Below the pieces are notes generated by a model that was given only the letters and a program-made list of their open reading frames with translations, was not told where the DNA came from and did not search any database. From Muribaculaceae bacterium (GTDB lineage: Bacteria > Bacteroidota > Bacteroidia > Bacteroidales > Muribaculaceae), in the NCBI GenBank assembly GCA_011959405.1, contig BLLX01000010.1, forward strand, positions 1 through 40,219: 40,219 bases of DNA. The letters run 5' to 3'. Shown here piece by piece: positions 1 through 7,780 of this stretch. The position numbers and the translations under genes are program-made. Numbering within the stretch: position 1 is the first letter of the stretch; every line of letters starts with the position of its first letter.

Positions 1-47
1 GTAAGGGCAGGTATACACTTTATTTTATCTTAAATGAAAAAGCCGTG
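1..47 (+). mobile_element. Right-end fragment of an ISAs1-like insertion sequence
   Basis: These 47 bases are identical to 29960-30006, the right end of the complete insertion sequence in this window, and the identity stops exactly at the outer edge of the terminal inverted repeat. The rest of this copy lies outside the window. The flank at 48 onward differs from the flank at 30007, so this is a second insertion site. A window that opens inside a repeated element may also mark a contig end. Confidence 0.85.
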
Positions 48-92
48 GGTCGGCCCGGTTTTATCCGCTTTTTTGTGGTTTATGGTCTGATG

Positions 93-932
93 TCAGAAGG
101 CAAAAGAGATGTAGAGACGGGTGTTGGCGAATTTGCGTGTCACTTTCTCTTCGGAGTCGTCGTCTATGAAGAGTGTGTTGAAGCCGATGGGCTTGAATTT
201 GCCTTTGCCCCAGCGCCCTTCCACGCCCAGGGAGATGGCGCGGTAGGTGAGCATGCCGCCGAAGTCGAACATGTTGCAGAATGCAGGAGCCAGTTCGATG
301 TCGCCGTTCTCGCTCTTGAGATACAGCGACATGGCGGGCTGATAGTGGAAGTAGACCGAAGCGCGCAGGCAACTGAGACCGTTGTTGAGAAACGCAAAGG
401 GGGCCACGCTGATGTTGGGGCCTACGCCGAAGGCTCCCAAGGTCACTGACATGCGTCCGACGTTGAGTTTTTCGAGCAGGTCGTCGTCATCATCATCGTA
501 GTCGCTACCGTTGATTTCTTCCAGTTCGGAGGTCCATGCTCCGGACATCAGATCCTCGTAAGGCGATTTGTATTTGGCGAAGGTGGCGTCGAACCATACG
601 GCGTCAATGCCTATCTTGATCATGCCGGCGATGGTTGGGAAGCGGTATGTGGTGCCTTTCGATAGAAAGAAGCCGTATTTGCTTTTTTCAACGGGCTGCA
701 TGTCGGCGCCGGTCTGCGCCAGTGAGTATCCGAGCTTGAGGAAGCGGCCTTTGCCCCATATCTTGCGCTCCTGTTCCTTCTGTTTCAGTTTTTTGTTTTC
801 TTTGAGAAGTATGTCTATGGCTTCCTGTTGCTCGCGAGACTCCCGCTGCTGCTGTGTTTCCGCTGTGGTCTGTGCTGTGGCTCCTAATGCTGTTGCAAAG
901 AGCAGTGCCGCTGATATTATGATATGTTTCAT
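93..932 (-). CDS. Outer-membrane beta-barrel protein with N-terminal coiled coil
   Basis: The 279-residue product starts with a Sec signal peptide (MKHIIISAALLFATALGATAQ, cleavage after about residue 20). A short Gln/Glu/Lys-rich stretch (about 22-56) looks like a coiled coil. The rest alternates polar and apolar residues as in an outer-membrane barrel and ends in an aromatic strand, RLYISFAF. An acidic run of six Asp near residue 145 probably sits in an extracellular loop. It lies 39 bp downstream of a DUF4595-like lipoprotein on the same strand, so co-transcription is likely. No specific family or ligand is recognised, and the barrel call rests on composition and the C-terminal Phe. Confidence 0.75.
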   Translation of the reverse strand: MKHIIISAALLFATALGATAQTTAETQQQRESREQQEAIDILLKENKKLKQKEQERKIWGKGRFLKLGYSLAQTGADMQPVEKSKYGFFLSKGTTYRFPTIAGMIKIGIDAVWFDATFAKYKSPYEDLMSGAWTSELEEINGSDYDDDDDDLLEKLNVGRMSVTLGAFGVGPNISVAPFAFLNNGLSCLRASVYFHYQPAMSLYLKSENGDIELAPAFCNMFDFGGMLTYRAISLGVEGRWGKGKFKPIGFNTLFIDDDSEEKVTRKFANTRLYISFAF

Positions 933-971
933 AGCTTGATCTGTGTGTGAATGAATTGGGTGGACTGATGG

Positions 972-1850
972 TTATCTTACAGACTGTATGCCGGGTTCGT
1001 AGTAGTATGTGAGGGGCAGGATTTCCTCGTTGTCGTTGCTGAGGAAACGGCATGTGTGGATCAGTCCGTTGTCCTGCAGGCGATAGGAGTATTGCTGCGT
1101 GTCGGTGTAGCCGCGGTCGTCGGTCATGGTGACTTTTTTGACGAATCGGGCCGGAGCGGTGCCGAACAGACCTGTGATGTTGAGAAGACCTCCGGCGGCG
1201 GGAAGCATCGGATCCCACTGTAGATGTGTGTTCACGGCGTCGCTGTATTCGTATATATGGGTCTCGCCGTCGGAGAGGTCGACCGATTGCATGAGCAGTC
1301 CGTCGGTCCATGTCAGAGAGACGGTTTCGCCGTCGTTGACAGACCGGCAGAGGTGGCCGTCGGAGTCGTAGCTCATCGAGGAGCGGGAGAATGTGTGACC
1401 GGTGACGGTATTCTCGTTTTGCTGCGAATCGGGGTTGTATGTGTATGAGTATTTGAATTCCTCGGAATCGAATCCTGTGATGTAGCCGCGGTCGTCGACG
1501 ATGATGTTGGTGAAGATGTCGCGGTAGGCGGGCACGTTTATCTCTTTTTCGGTCGAGTGGTCATATTGCTGGGTCCACTCGATTGTCTCTATGCGTGTGA
1601 GCTTGCCGTCGGTCCATGTGAGGTTGTGGGTGATGGCTTCGCGCAGCTCTATGCGGGTCAGATGGCCTTGGACGTCGTAGTCCGTGTAGATCATGTGCAT
1701 GCCGAGTGACTTGATGGAGCTTATGCGGCTTTCCTGTGCGGGCATTTCGCCGCCGGTGTCGCCGTATGGGTCGTCGAGAGTACAGGATGTCATGCAGAGC
1801 ATCGCGGCGCCGATCATGTATGCCGGCAGTAGTGTGTTGGTGTTTGACAT
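972..1850 (-). CDS. DUF4595-like lipoprotein with YD/RHS-like repeats
   Basis: The 292-residue product starts MSNTNTLLPAYMIGAAMLCM and has a lipobox ending TSC, so Cys lipidation and export to the envelope are expected. The body holds several short beta-rich units of the type 'D..G.LTRI... LTWTDGKL', 'DDRGYITGF...YSYTYN' and 'DSDGHLCRS...LTWTDGLL', resembling DUF4595 proteins of Bacteroidales. The frame is open upstream to 1901, but the start at 1850 puts the signal peptide at the N-terminus. A TATATTTG octamer at 1889-1896 (minus sense) is a possible -7 element, without a clear -33 partner. Its molecular role is unknown. Confidence 0.75.
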   Translation of the reverse strand: MSNTNTLLPAYMIGAAMLCMTSCTLDDPYGDTGGEMPAQESRISSIKSLGMHMIYTDYDVQGHLTRIELREAITHNLTWTDGKLTRIETIEWTQQYDHSTEKEINVPAYRDIFTNIIVDDRGYITGFDSEEFKYSYTYNPDSQQNENTVTGHTFSRSSMSYDSDGHLCRSVNDGETVSLTWTDGLLMQSVDLSDGETHIYEYSDAVNTHLQWDPMLPAAGGLLNITGLFGTAPARFVKKVTMTDDRGYTDTQQYSYRLQDNGLIHTCRFLSNDNEEILPLTYYYEPGIQSVR

Positions 1851-2053
1851 AATTGTGTGAAAATGTGTATGTGCGTTAAATAATGTTGCAAATATATACA
1901 AAAGAAATGAGATATGTTGCGGAATATTAAAAATTAATTATTTATATTATACATATTGGGTGGTTTGGTCTTATAGGTCGCATCTGTTTGTGCATTAAAT
2001 TCTGAAGTTTCAAGGTCTAATTGAGAAAAATCAAGTAAATTTGTGAATTGAAC

Positions 2054-2590
2054 ATGAGACCGATTTTTCTGATAGGCTATATGGGTAGCGGCAAGACTAC
2101 TCTTGGACGTGCCGCAGGCCGTGCCGCGGCATTGGATTTCGTGGATCTGGACCTGTATATCGAGAACCGTTTCCACTCGACCGTGAGCCGGCTGTTCGCC
2201 GAGCGCGGCGAGCATGGATTCCGGATGGCCGAGAAGGCTATGCTTGAGGAGGTGGCCGGATTCGAGAACACCGTGATAGCCTGCGGCGGCGGCACCCCAT
2301 GCTTTTTTGACAATATGGATCTGATGAACGACAGTGGCGTGACCGTGTGGCTCGACACTCCGGCGGAGTGTATTTTCGAGCGGCTCAGGCGCAACCGCAG
2401 CCGGCGTCCTCTGATAGCTGGCATGACCGACGGAGAGTTGCGCGGCTTCATAGCCGGAGCCCTTGCGGAGCGTGAGCCTTTTTATGCGCGTGCGGCCCAT
2501 CGTTTCAGCGGCGAGCTGCTTGAGGACCGCCGCCAGATTGATGTCACTGTGGCGGATTTTGTGAATATGTTTATAAAAAACAGATTATGA
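2054..2590 (+). CDS. aroK: Shikimate kinase
   Basis: The enzyme phosphorylates shikimate at the 3-hydroxyl with ATP in the cytoplasmic chorismate pathway. The 178-residue product has the P-loop GYMGSGKTT near the N-terminus, the shikimate-binding DLD motif (FVDLDLYIE), an ERGE segment after it, the CGGGTP loop in the middle and an R-rich lid (RRNRSRRPL). Length fits the family. I chose the ATG at 2054; a TTG two codons earlier (2048) is in frame. TAAATTTG at 2036-2043 is a possible -7 box, but would give a very short leader. The stop overlaps the next start as ATGA (2587-2590), so translation of the two is probably coupled. Confidence 0.95.
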   Translation: MRPIFLIGYMGSGKTTLGRAAGRAAALDFVDLDLYIENRFHSTVSRLFAERGEHGFRMAEKAMLEEVAGFENTVIACGGGTPCFFDNMDLMNDSGVTVWLDTPAECIFERLRRNRSRRPLIAGMTDGELRGFIAGALAEREPFYARAAHRFSGELLEDRRQIDVTVADFVNMFIKNRL

Positions 2591-3786
2591 TAGCAGCCGA
2601 TACAGACAGACAGCTGGAGACGATGGAGCAGCCATTGTCGGCGACAGCGCCGGGCGGTCGGTTTACACTCGGTCTGCCTTCGGGGCTGGGGTGTGGCGAG
2701 CGTCGCTTTCCGCTCACTCCCGAGGGCGCCGCTCTGCTTGCTGAAAAAGGGGTGGACGTGAAGGTGGAGGAGGGTGCCGGAGGTGCCATACATTATACGG
2801 ATGCGGCCTATGCCAGGGCCGGGGCGAAGATCGTGACTCGCGCGGAGACTCTTAGGGCCGATGTGGTGATAAGTCTGGCCGCTTTGTCGCCTGCCGAGGT
2901 ATCGGGGATGCGCCGCGGGTCTGTGTTTCTGACGCTTGGACAGTCGGTGATGGATAACGCCGGATCGGCTGCCGCCCTGCTCCGAAAGGGTGTGCTGACC
3001 GTGGCTGTGGAGCGGATCGAGGACCGCGGGTCGAACCGTCCCATAGCCGATATACTCCATGAAATCGACGGATGCGCTTCGATGGCCATAGCGTCGGCTC
3101 TGTTGACCGATCCTGTCCACGGAAAGGGGATTCTGTTGGGCGGAGTGACCGGAATAGTGCCTTGTGAGGTTACGGTGCTGGGCTCAGGCATGGGGGCCAT
3201 AGCGGCCGCCCACAATGCTTTGGGGCTGGGGGCCACGGTGAGGATGTTTGACAACGATCTGTATTCGTTGCGGCAGGCCGCCCGTGTGCTCCGTCACGAG
3301 GTCATAGGCTCGGCTCTGCATTCTCATGTGCTGGAGTCGTCCCTGCGCACGGCCGATGTGGTGGTGGCCACTCCCATGTCGTCGCCGTTTGTTGCGTCGT
3401 CCGATCTGGTGTCGGTGATGAAGCGCCGGGTGCTTGTGTTTGACCTCAACCCTTGTCCGGGGCGTGTGTTTCCGTCATTGTCCACGTTTAATCTCGGTGA
3501 GATAGCCGAGCGTGAGCAGGCGGCCACGACCGACCGTGTCTGCTATGTGAATGTGGGCTGCCAGGTGCCGCGCACGGCAGCTATGGCCCTGAGCAATGCC
3601 ATAGTGGGTTTTGCCGGCGAGTTGATGTCGATGACTTCGGCCCACAAGGCCGAGAGTGTGTTTCTGACGGCTCCGGGCATGCGTCCGGCTGTGCTGGCTA
3701 TGTTCGGCAAGGTGGTTGACCGAGAGCTGGCTCGCATTCTCGGAGTGAGTTGTATGGATATAAACCTTTTTACTTCGTTGAGCTGA
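2587..3786 (+). CDS. Alanine dehydrogenase/PNT-like protein, probably diverged
   Basis: The 399-residue product has the two-domain layout of the alanine dehydrogenase/transhydrogenase family. The N-terminal part (about 26-160) contains RRFPLTPEGAALLAEKG, aligning with the RVALTP segment that carries the substrate Arg. A Rossmann domain follows with the dinucleotide motif VLGSGMGAIAAAHNALGLGA (G199, G201) and an acidic FDND at the end of the next strand. The family's KVKEP lysine and the following HL(A) histidine are not visible: the matching stretches read DVVISLAALSP and FLTLGQSVMD. Activity as an alanine dehydrogenase is therefore doubtful. It overlaps aroK by 4 bp and is followed 1 bp later by the RNase H gene. 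Confidence 0.8.
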   Translation: MIAADTDRQLETMEQPLSATAPGGRFTLGLPSGLGCGERRFPLTPEGAALLAEKGVDVKVEEGAGGAIHYTDAAYARAGAKIVTRAETLRADVVISLAALSPAEVSGMRRGSVFLTLGQSVMDNAGSAAALLRKGVLTVAVERIEDRGSNRPIADILHEIDGCASMAIASALLTDPVHGKGILLGGVTGIVPCEVTVLGSGMGAIAAAHNALGLGATVRMFDNDLYSLRQAARVLRHEVIGSALHSHVLESSLRTADVVVATPMSSPFVASSDLVSVMKRRVLVFDLNPCPGRVFPSLSTFNLGEIAEREQAATTDRVCYVNVGCQVPRTAAMALSNAIVGFAGELMSMTSAHKAESVFLTAPGMRPAVLAMFGKVVDRELARILGVSCMDINLFTSLS

Positions 3787-3787
3787 T

Positions 3788-4432
3788 ATGGCACCGAGAC
3801 GTAAATATTATGTGGTGTGGCAGGGGCTTTCGCCCGGTATCTACGACAGCTGGGAGGAGTGCAAGGCACAGGTGGATGGTGTGGCAGGCGCCCGCTACAA
3901 GGCGTTCGGCTCCATCGAGGATGCCACAGCAGCCTTTCGCGGCAGCTATGAGGATCAGGCCACGCTGCTGATAGCGCTGGCCGGGCGCAAGCCTGTGATC
4001 ACCGATTTGTCGTCGTTTCCTGAGATACGTTCCGACGCGATAGCCGTGGACGGGGCCTGTTCGTCTAATCCTGGGCCGATGGAGTATCGCGGGGTGGAAG
4101 TGGCTACGGGCCGCGAGCTGTTTCATGTAGGTCCTCTTGCAGGCGGCACGAACAATATCGGAGAGTATCTGGCGCTGGTGCATGCTCTGGCGTTGCTTGA
4201 CCGCAACGGAGACCGCACGACGCCCGTCTATTCGGATTCGCGCACAGCCCTGAGCTGGCTGCGCCGCCATCACAGCAACACAAAGATAGAGCCTACGCCG
4301 CAGAATGCCAAGGTGTTTGAGTTGCTTGAGCGGGCTAACCGCTGGGTGATGACTCACCGGTGGAGCAATCCGGTGTTGAAGTGGGAGACGGAGACCTGGG
4401 GTGAGATCCCGGCTGATTTCGGCCGTAAATGA
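3788..4432 (+). CDS. rnhA: Ribonuclease HI with N-terminal viroplasmin domain
   Basis: The enzyme cuts the RNA strand of RNA-DNA hybrids. The 214-residue product has an N-terminal caulimovirus-viroplasmin/RNase H1-type hybrid-binding domain (about 4-50: KYYVVWQGLSPGIYDSWEEC, then YKAFGSIEDATAAF). A linker leads to an RNase H catalytic domain (about 82-213). The likely metal-binding residues are D88 (AVDGA), E126 (NNIGEY), D150 (YSDSR) and D210 (IPADF). The start at 3788 lies directly after the previous stop. It is the last gene of a three-gene plus-strand group and ends before a strong bidirectional terminator. Confidence 0.92.
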   Translation: MAPRRKYYVVWQGLSPGIYDSWEECKAQVDGVAGARYKAFGSIEDATAAFRGSYEDQATLLIALAGRKPVITDLSSFPEIRSDAIAVDGACSSNPGPMEYRGVEVATGRELFHVGPLAGGTNNIGEYLALVHALALLDRNGDRTTPVYSDSRTALSWLRRHHSNTKIEPTPQNAKVFELLERANRWVMTHRWSNPVLKWETETWGEIPADFGRK

Positions 4433-4456
4433 CCGTGTAAGCCATTACAGGTAGAA

Positions 4457-4495
4457 GAAGGCGGACCTTGACAGAGTCCGCCTTCGCTGTTTTTC
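4457..4495. terminator. Bidirectional Rho-independent terminator
   Basis: A perfect 10-bp stem (GAAGGCGGAC at 4457-4466, GTCCGCCTTC at 4476-4485) with a 9-nt loop is followed by GCTGTTTTT. It sits between the ends of the convergent RNase HI gene and the lipoprotein gene at 4521 and can serve both. Confidence 0.8.
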
Positions 4496-4520
4496 ATATA
4501 CTATGTGTGGGGGTTGCGGT

Positions 4521-5348
4521 TTAGTCGGTTACCACCCATCCGAGATCCTGATAATGGCGCAGGGTTGCGGATGATTGGCTGAGCCATCCTTCTGATGGTG
4601 CGTCAAACACATAGCCGAACGGGGTCTTGTCGACGAATTTGTAGATGTATTTGCATGTGCCTTTGCCTTCTTTCACGTATTCTGCCGGACAGAACACTTC
4701 CTTGACCTTGACAAGCTCGAAGTGGCCGAGCAGCATTGCCTGAGAGGTGATGTTGACGCGGGCCAGAATAGTGTTGTAGGCGGCATTGGGATCGTTGGGG
4801 TCTTTGGTAGTCTGCAGTGAATCGTCGGATTGGAATGTTTCCTCTTCCTCTGTTTCGGTGGCCGGTGATGATGGTGATGAGGTGGCCGTGTAGACGGCGT
4901 TCATGTAGTCGGGCATCGTTGCCGTGTAGTCTTTGTTGTCCTTCATGTCGTCGGCAATGTCCTTGCGCATGGTGGCGGGTTCGGCCACTATCAGCTTGGC
5001 GCCGGCTTCGGTGAGTTTGACGGATGCGAACGTGTGTTCGACGTCAATGGTGTAGTAGACATAGCCGCGGTAGTATTCGTAGCGGCTTTTCTGCTGTTTT
5101 TCAACCACATTCTGCGTTGTAAACGTCACCATGCCTGCTGCCTGGAGCTTGGCCAGACGGTTGAGGTCGGTTTCGTCGACTTCATAGAATCCGGTGTTGA
5201 AGTTGTGTGTGGCGTAGTCTTTGGCGAAAAACGCTTCTTTCTTCAGCGCTTTCTTTGCGCTTGACGCCGATAGTACTTCGCTGTCGCCACATGAGGTCAT
5301 GCCGCATATGATCGCAGCGCATGCCACCATTGAAAGAAATTTGTTCAT
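4521..5348 (-). CDS. Lipoprotein of unknown function
   Basis: The 275-residue product begins MNKFLSMVACAAIICGMTSC, a lipoprotein signal with lipobox MTSC, so it should be anchored in the envelope. The mature part is mixed alpha/beta with a conserved-looking YRGYVYYTIDVEHTFASVKL segment. A low-complexity linker follows (about 155-185: SSPSSPATETEEEE then DPNDPNAAYN), and the C-terminal part ends HYQDLGWVVTD. The linker suggests two domains. I do not recognise a family. A TATATTTG octamer at 5388-5395 (minus sense), about 40 bp upstream of the start, may be its -7 promoter element. Confidence 0.75.
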   Translation of the reverse strand: MNKFLSMVACAAIICGMTSCGDSEVLSASSAKKALKKEAFFAKDYATHNFNTGFYEVDETDLNRLAKLQAAGMVTFTTQNVVEKQQKSRYEYYRGYVYYTIDVEHTFASVKLTEAGAKLIVAEPATMRKDIADDMKDNKDYTATMPDYMNAVYTATSSPSSPATETEEEETFQSDDSLQTTKDPNDPNAAYNTILARVNITSQAMLLGHFELVKVKEVFCPAEYVKEGKGTCKYIYKFVDKTPFGYVFDAPSEGWLSQSSATLRHYQDLGWVVTD

Positions 5349-5459
5349 AAAATGTGTGTGTGATTAAAAATTATAAAATATGTCGCTCAAATATAGATAT
5401 TAATTTTTAAATAATCTATATTTAAGCGAAAATATTTTAAATCCGGAAGGCGCGGAGTC

Positions 5460-5942
5460 TCAGCGCTTTGACATGAAGAAGGCGCGGACCAGTTCCGCGG
5501 CTTCCTCGGCAAGGACTCCAGAGCGCACCACGGTGGACGGGTGCAGGACCGGACGGTCGGCGCCGCGGGTCAGGACCGTGTAGCCGCGGCGCGGATCGGC
5601 GGCACCGTAGACCAGACGGCCTATCTGGCTCCATGCTATGGCTCCGGCACACATCAGACACGGCTCCACGGTGACGTAGAGTGTGCATTTCTGCAGGTAT
5701 TTGCCGCCCAGGGTGGCTGCCGCTGCCGTGATGGCCTGCATCTCGGCATGGGCGGTGACGTCGCGCAGGGTTTCGGTGAGATTGTGGCCGCGGCCTATAA
5801 TGCGGCCTTCGGCAGCCACTATGGCTCCGATGGGCACTTCGTCGGCGTCGAAAGCGGCCCGAGCTTCGCGCAGGGCGGCTGCCATCATGCGCAGGTCTTC
5901 GGACTCCAGGGGGTCGGCATACGGTGAGGTTGTGGAGGTCAT
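5460..5942 (-). CDS. tadA: tRNA-specific adenosine deaminase
   Basis: The enzyme converts A34 to inosine in tRNA-Arg(ACG), enabling wobble decoding. The 160-residue product has the cytidine/deoxycytidylate deaminase zinc site: HAE at 65-67 (zinc His and proton-shuttle Glu) and PCLMC at 94-98 (zinc Cys95 and Cys98). The substrate-entry motif EVPIGAIV is near residue 35 and the RRGY segment follows the zinc site, as in TadA. Its ATG overlaps the stop of the upstream rnz gene (ATGA, 5939-5942). It ends the mscS-rnz-tadA run. The 111 bp after it are AT-rich and hold no gene. Confidence 0.93.
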   Translation of the reverse strand: MTSTTSPYADPLESEDLRMMAAALREARAAFDADEVPIGAIVAAEGRIIGRGHNLTETLRDVTAHAEMQAITAAAATLGGKYLQKCTLYVTVEPCLMCAGAIAWSQIGRLVYGAADPRRGYTVLTRGADRPVLHPSTVVRSGVLAEEAAELVRAFFMSKR

Positions 5943-6859
5943 AGCAGGTTTATTTTCATTCCTTCGTCAGCGGCTGTGATTTCTCCTGAGAAGAATTGTG
6001 CGGCTTCGTGAATCATAGGTTCCTCGGTGAGGTAGCGTTTGGAGAAGTGTCCGAGTATCAGGCGTCTGGCTCCTGCCTGTGCGGCGGTTTTGCCTGCCTG
6101 TGCGGCGGTGGAGTGTCCGCGGGGCCGCGCTTTGGCTGCGTCGGCTTCGGCATAGGTGGCTTCGTGGTAGATGGTGTCGACACCTGCCACGGCCCGGGCC
6201 ACGCGTGGATCGAAGATCGTGTCGGAGCAGTAGGCGTAGCTCATGGCCGGTTCGGGGGCTGATGTGAGCAATGCGTTGGCTATGGTTTTGCCCTCGGGGG
6301 TGATGAAGTCGGCTCCGGCCTTGATTTCAGGCACTTTGTAGTGGGGCACTCCGTGAAACCGGATCATGTCGCCGCGGACATGGCGGGGCTTCGGCTTTTC
6401 ACGGAATATGTAGCCGAGAGTCGGGACACGGTGATAGAGAGGGAAGCATTCCACGGTGAGCGAGTCGTCTTCGTAGATGACTCCGTGCTGTCCGGGAGAG
6501 AGTATGTGGAAGTTCAGCTCGAACGGCGTGTCGCCGCAGATGAACCGCATCATGGAGCCGAGTAGCTCGGCTCCTTCGCGGAATGTGTGGACTGTGACCG
6601 CCGAGCCTTTCTCATGGAGCGCCATGGTGGAGAGCAGTCCCGGCAGACCGAGGAAATGGTCGCCGTGGAGGTGAGAGAGAAATATATGGTTCAGACGGCT
6701 GAATTTCAACCGCATGCGCCGCATCTGCAACTGGGCACCTTCACCGCAGTCGACCATGAACAGGCGGTCGCGGTGGTCTATGACCTGCGCGGACGGCTGG
6801 TGTCGAAGCGTGGGCACTGCGGATCCGCAGCCCAGTATGTTGACGGCGAATTTGCTCAA
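5939..6859 (-). CDS. rnz: Ribonuclease Z (tRNA 3'-processing endonuclease)
   Basis: The enzyme removes 3' trailers from tRNA precursors. With a TTG start at 6859 the product is 306 residues, the usual bacterial length. It is a metallo-beta-lactamase fold: ILGCGSAVPT at the N-terminus, VDCGEGAQLQMRR, the zinc motif HLHGDH (63-68), and later the YCSDTIF, YHEATY and GHFSKRY segments that supply the remaining ligands and the RNase Z His. The first in-frame ATG (MVDCGEG) would remove the conserved first strand, and the upstream open part overlaps mscS and looks non-coding. The TTG begins 2 bp after the mscS stop. It overlaps tadA by 4 bp. Confidence 0.92.
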   Translation of the reverse strand: MSKFAVNILGCGSAVPTLRHQPSAQVIDHRDRLFMVDCGEGAQLQMRRMRLKFSRLNHIFLSHLHGDHFLGLPGLLSTMALHEKGSAVTVHTFREGAELLGSMMRFICGDTPFELNFHILSPGQHGVIYEDDSLTVECFPLYHRVPTLGYIFREKPKPRHVRGDMIRFHGVPHYKVPEIKAGADFITPEGKTIANALLTSAPEPAMSYAYCSDTIFDPRVARAVAGVDTIYHEATYAEADAAKARPRGHSTAAQAGKTAAQAGARRLILGHFSKRYLTEEPMIHEAAQFFSGEITAADEGMKINLL

Positions 6860-6861
6860 TG

Positions 6862-7737
6862 TCAGTTGTTCTGGCTGATGTGGACGTCGAGCTGGGGGAA
6901 GGGGAAGGAGAGTCCGTGCTTGGGAAGTTCTTCGTAGAATCTGGCGTTCATGCCGAAGAACACATCCCAGTAGTTGGCGCTGAGTACCCATGCGCGCACG
7001 GTGAAGTCGATCGAGCTTGCTCCGAGGGATGCCAGACGCACCATCGGCTCGGGCGATGTTCCGTCGTTGATCACCAGAGGATTTGCCTTGAGCATATCCA
7101 TGATGGCCTTTTCGGCGGTGGCGAGGTCGTTGCCGTAGCTCAGGTTCACGGTCCAGTCTACGCGGCGGCGTTCTTCGCGCGAGTAGTTGTTGATGGATCC
7201 TGTCGACAGCGGTCCGTTGGGTATGATGATGGATTTGTTGTCGCCGGTGGTGAGGATAGTGGAGAATATCTGTATCTCCTTCACGGTGCCGGTGAAGCCT
7301 TGGGCTTCGATGAAGTCGCCTACTTTGTAGGGTTTGAGCAGCAGGATGAGCACGCCGCCCGCAAAGTTCTGCAGGGTTCCGCTCAGGGCCATGCCTATGG
7401 CGACGCCGGCGGATGCGAAGAGTGCTATGAACGAGCTGGTCTCGATGCCGAGTATGCCGATCACCACGACTATGAGCAGGAAGTAGAGTGTGATGCGCAC
7501 CAGCGAGAGCAGGAAGGTGGAGAGGGAGCGGTCGGCGTTGCGCTTTTCGAGCAGGTGGTTGACGAATTTGTAGAGACGGCTGATGATGAAGCGTCCGGTG
7601 TAGAACACGGCCATCGCTATGAGTATGTCGATAGCGAAGTCTACGATCTTATGACCCATGACGGAGATGAAGTCGTCGACGGCCATGCCCGGGGCGATTT
7701 TTAGTTCGGCTGCTGCCGATGCTATTGAGTCTTGCAT
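6862..7737 (-). CDS. mscS: Small-conductance mechanosensitive channel (MscS family)
   Basis: This inner-membrane channel opens on membrane tension to release solutes during hypo-osmotic shock. The 291-residue product has three predicted membrane helices: about 32-54, 76-98, and a pore helix rich in Gly and Ala (FIALFASAGVAIGMALSGTL, near 105-125). The MscS beta domain follows (KPYKVGDFIEAQGFTGTVKE, then IIIPNGPLSTGSINNYS) and an alpha/beta C-terminal domain. Length and motif order match the core family. It leads the mscS-rnz-tadA run. The 35-bp gap before it is almost entirely a heptamer repeat. Confidence 0.93.
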   Translation of the reverse strand: MQDSIASAAAELKIAPGMAVDDFISVMGHKIVDFAIDILIAMAVFYTGRFIISRLYKFVNHLLEKRNADRSLSTFLLSLVRITLYFLLIVVVIGILGIETSSFIALFASAGVAIGMALSGTLQNFAGGVLILLLKPYKVGDFIEAQGFTGTVKEIQIFSTILTTGDNKSIIIPNGPLSTGSINNYSREERRRVDWTVNLSYGNDLATAEKAIMDMLKANPLVINDGTSPEPMVRLASLGASSIDFTVRAWVLSANYWDVFFGMNARFYEELPKHGLSFPFPQLDVHISQNN

Positions 7738-7745
7738 GTGGGGGT

Positions 7746-7780
7746 TATGGTTTACAGTTTATAGTTTATGGGTTATGGTT
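7746..7780. repeat. Heptanucleotide tandem repeat (TAYRGKT, five units)
   Basis: Five consecutive 7-bp units read TATGGTT, TACAGTT, TATAGTT, TATGGGT and TATGGTT. They fill the gap between the clostripain-like gene and mscS, and the TAA stop of the former lies inside. The outermost units carry an 11-bp direct repeat, GGGTTATGGTT, at 7742-7752 and 7770-7780. Confidence 0.7.
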
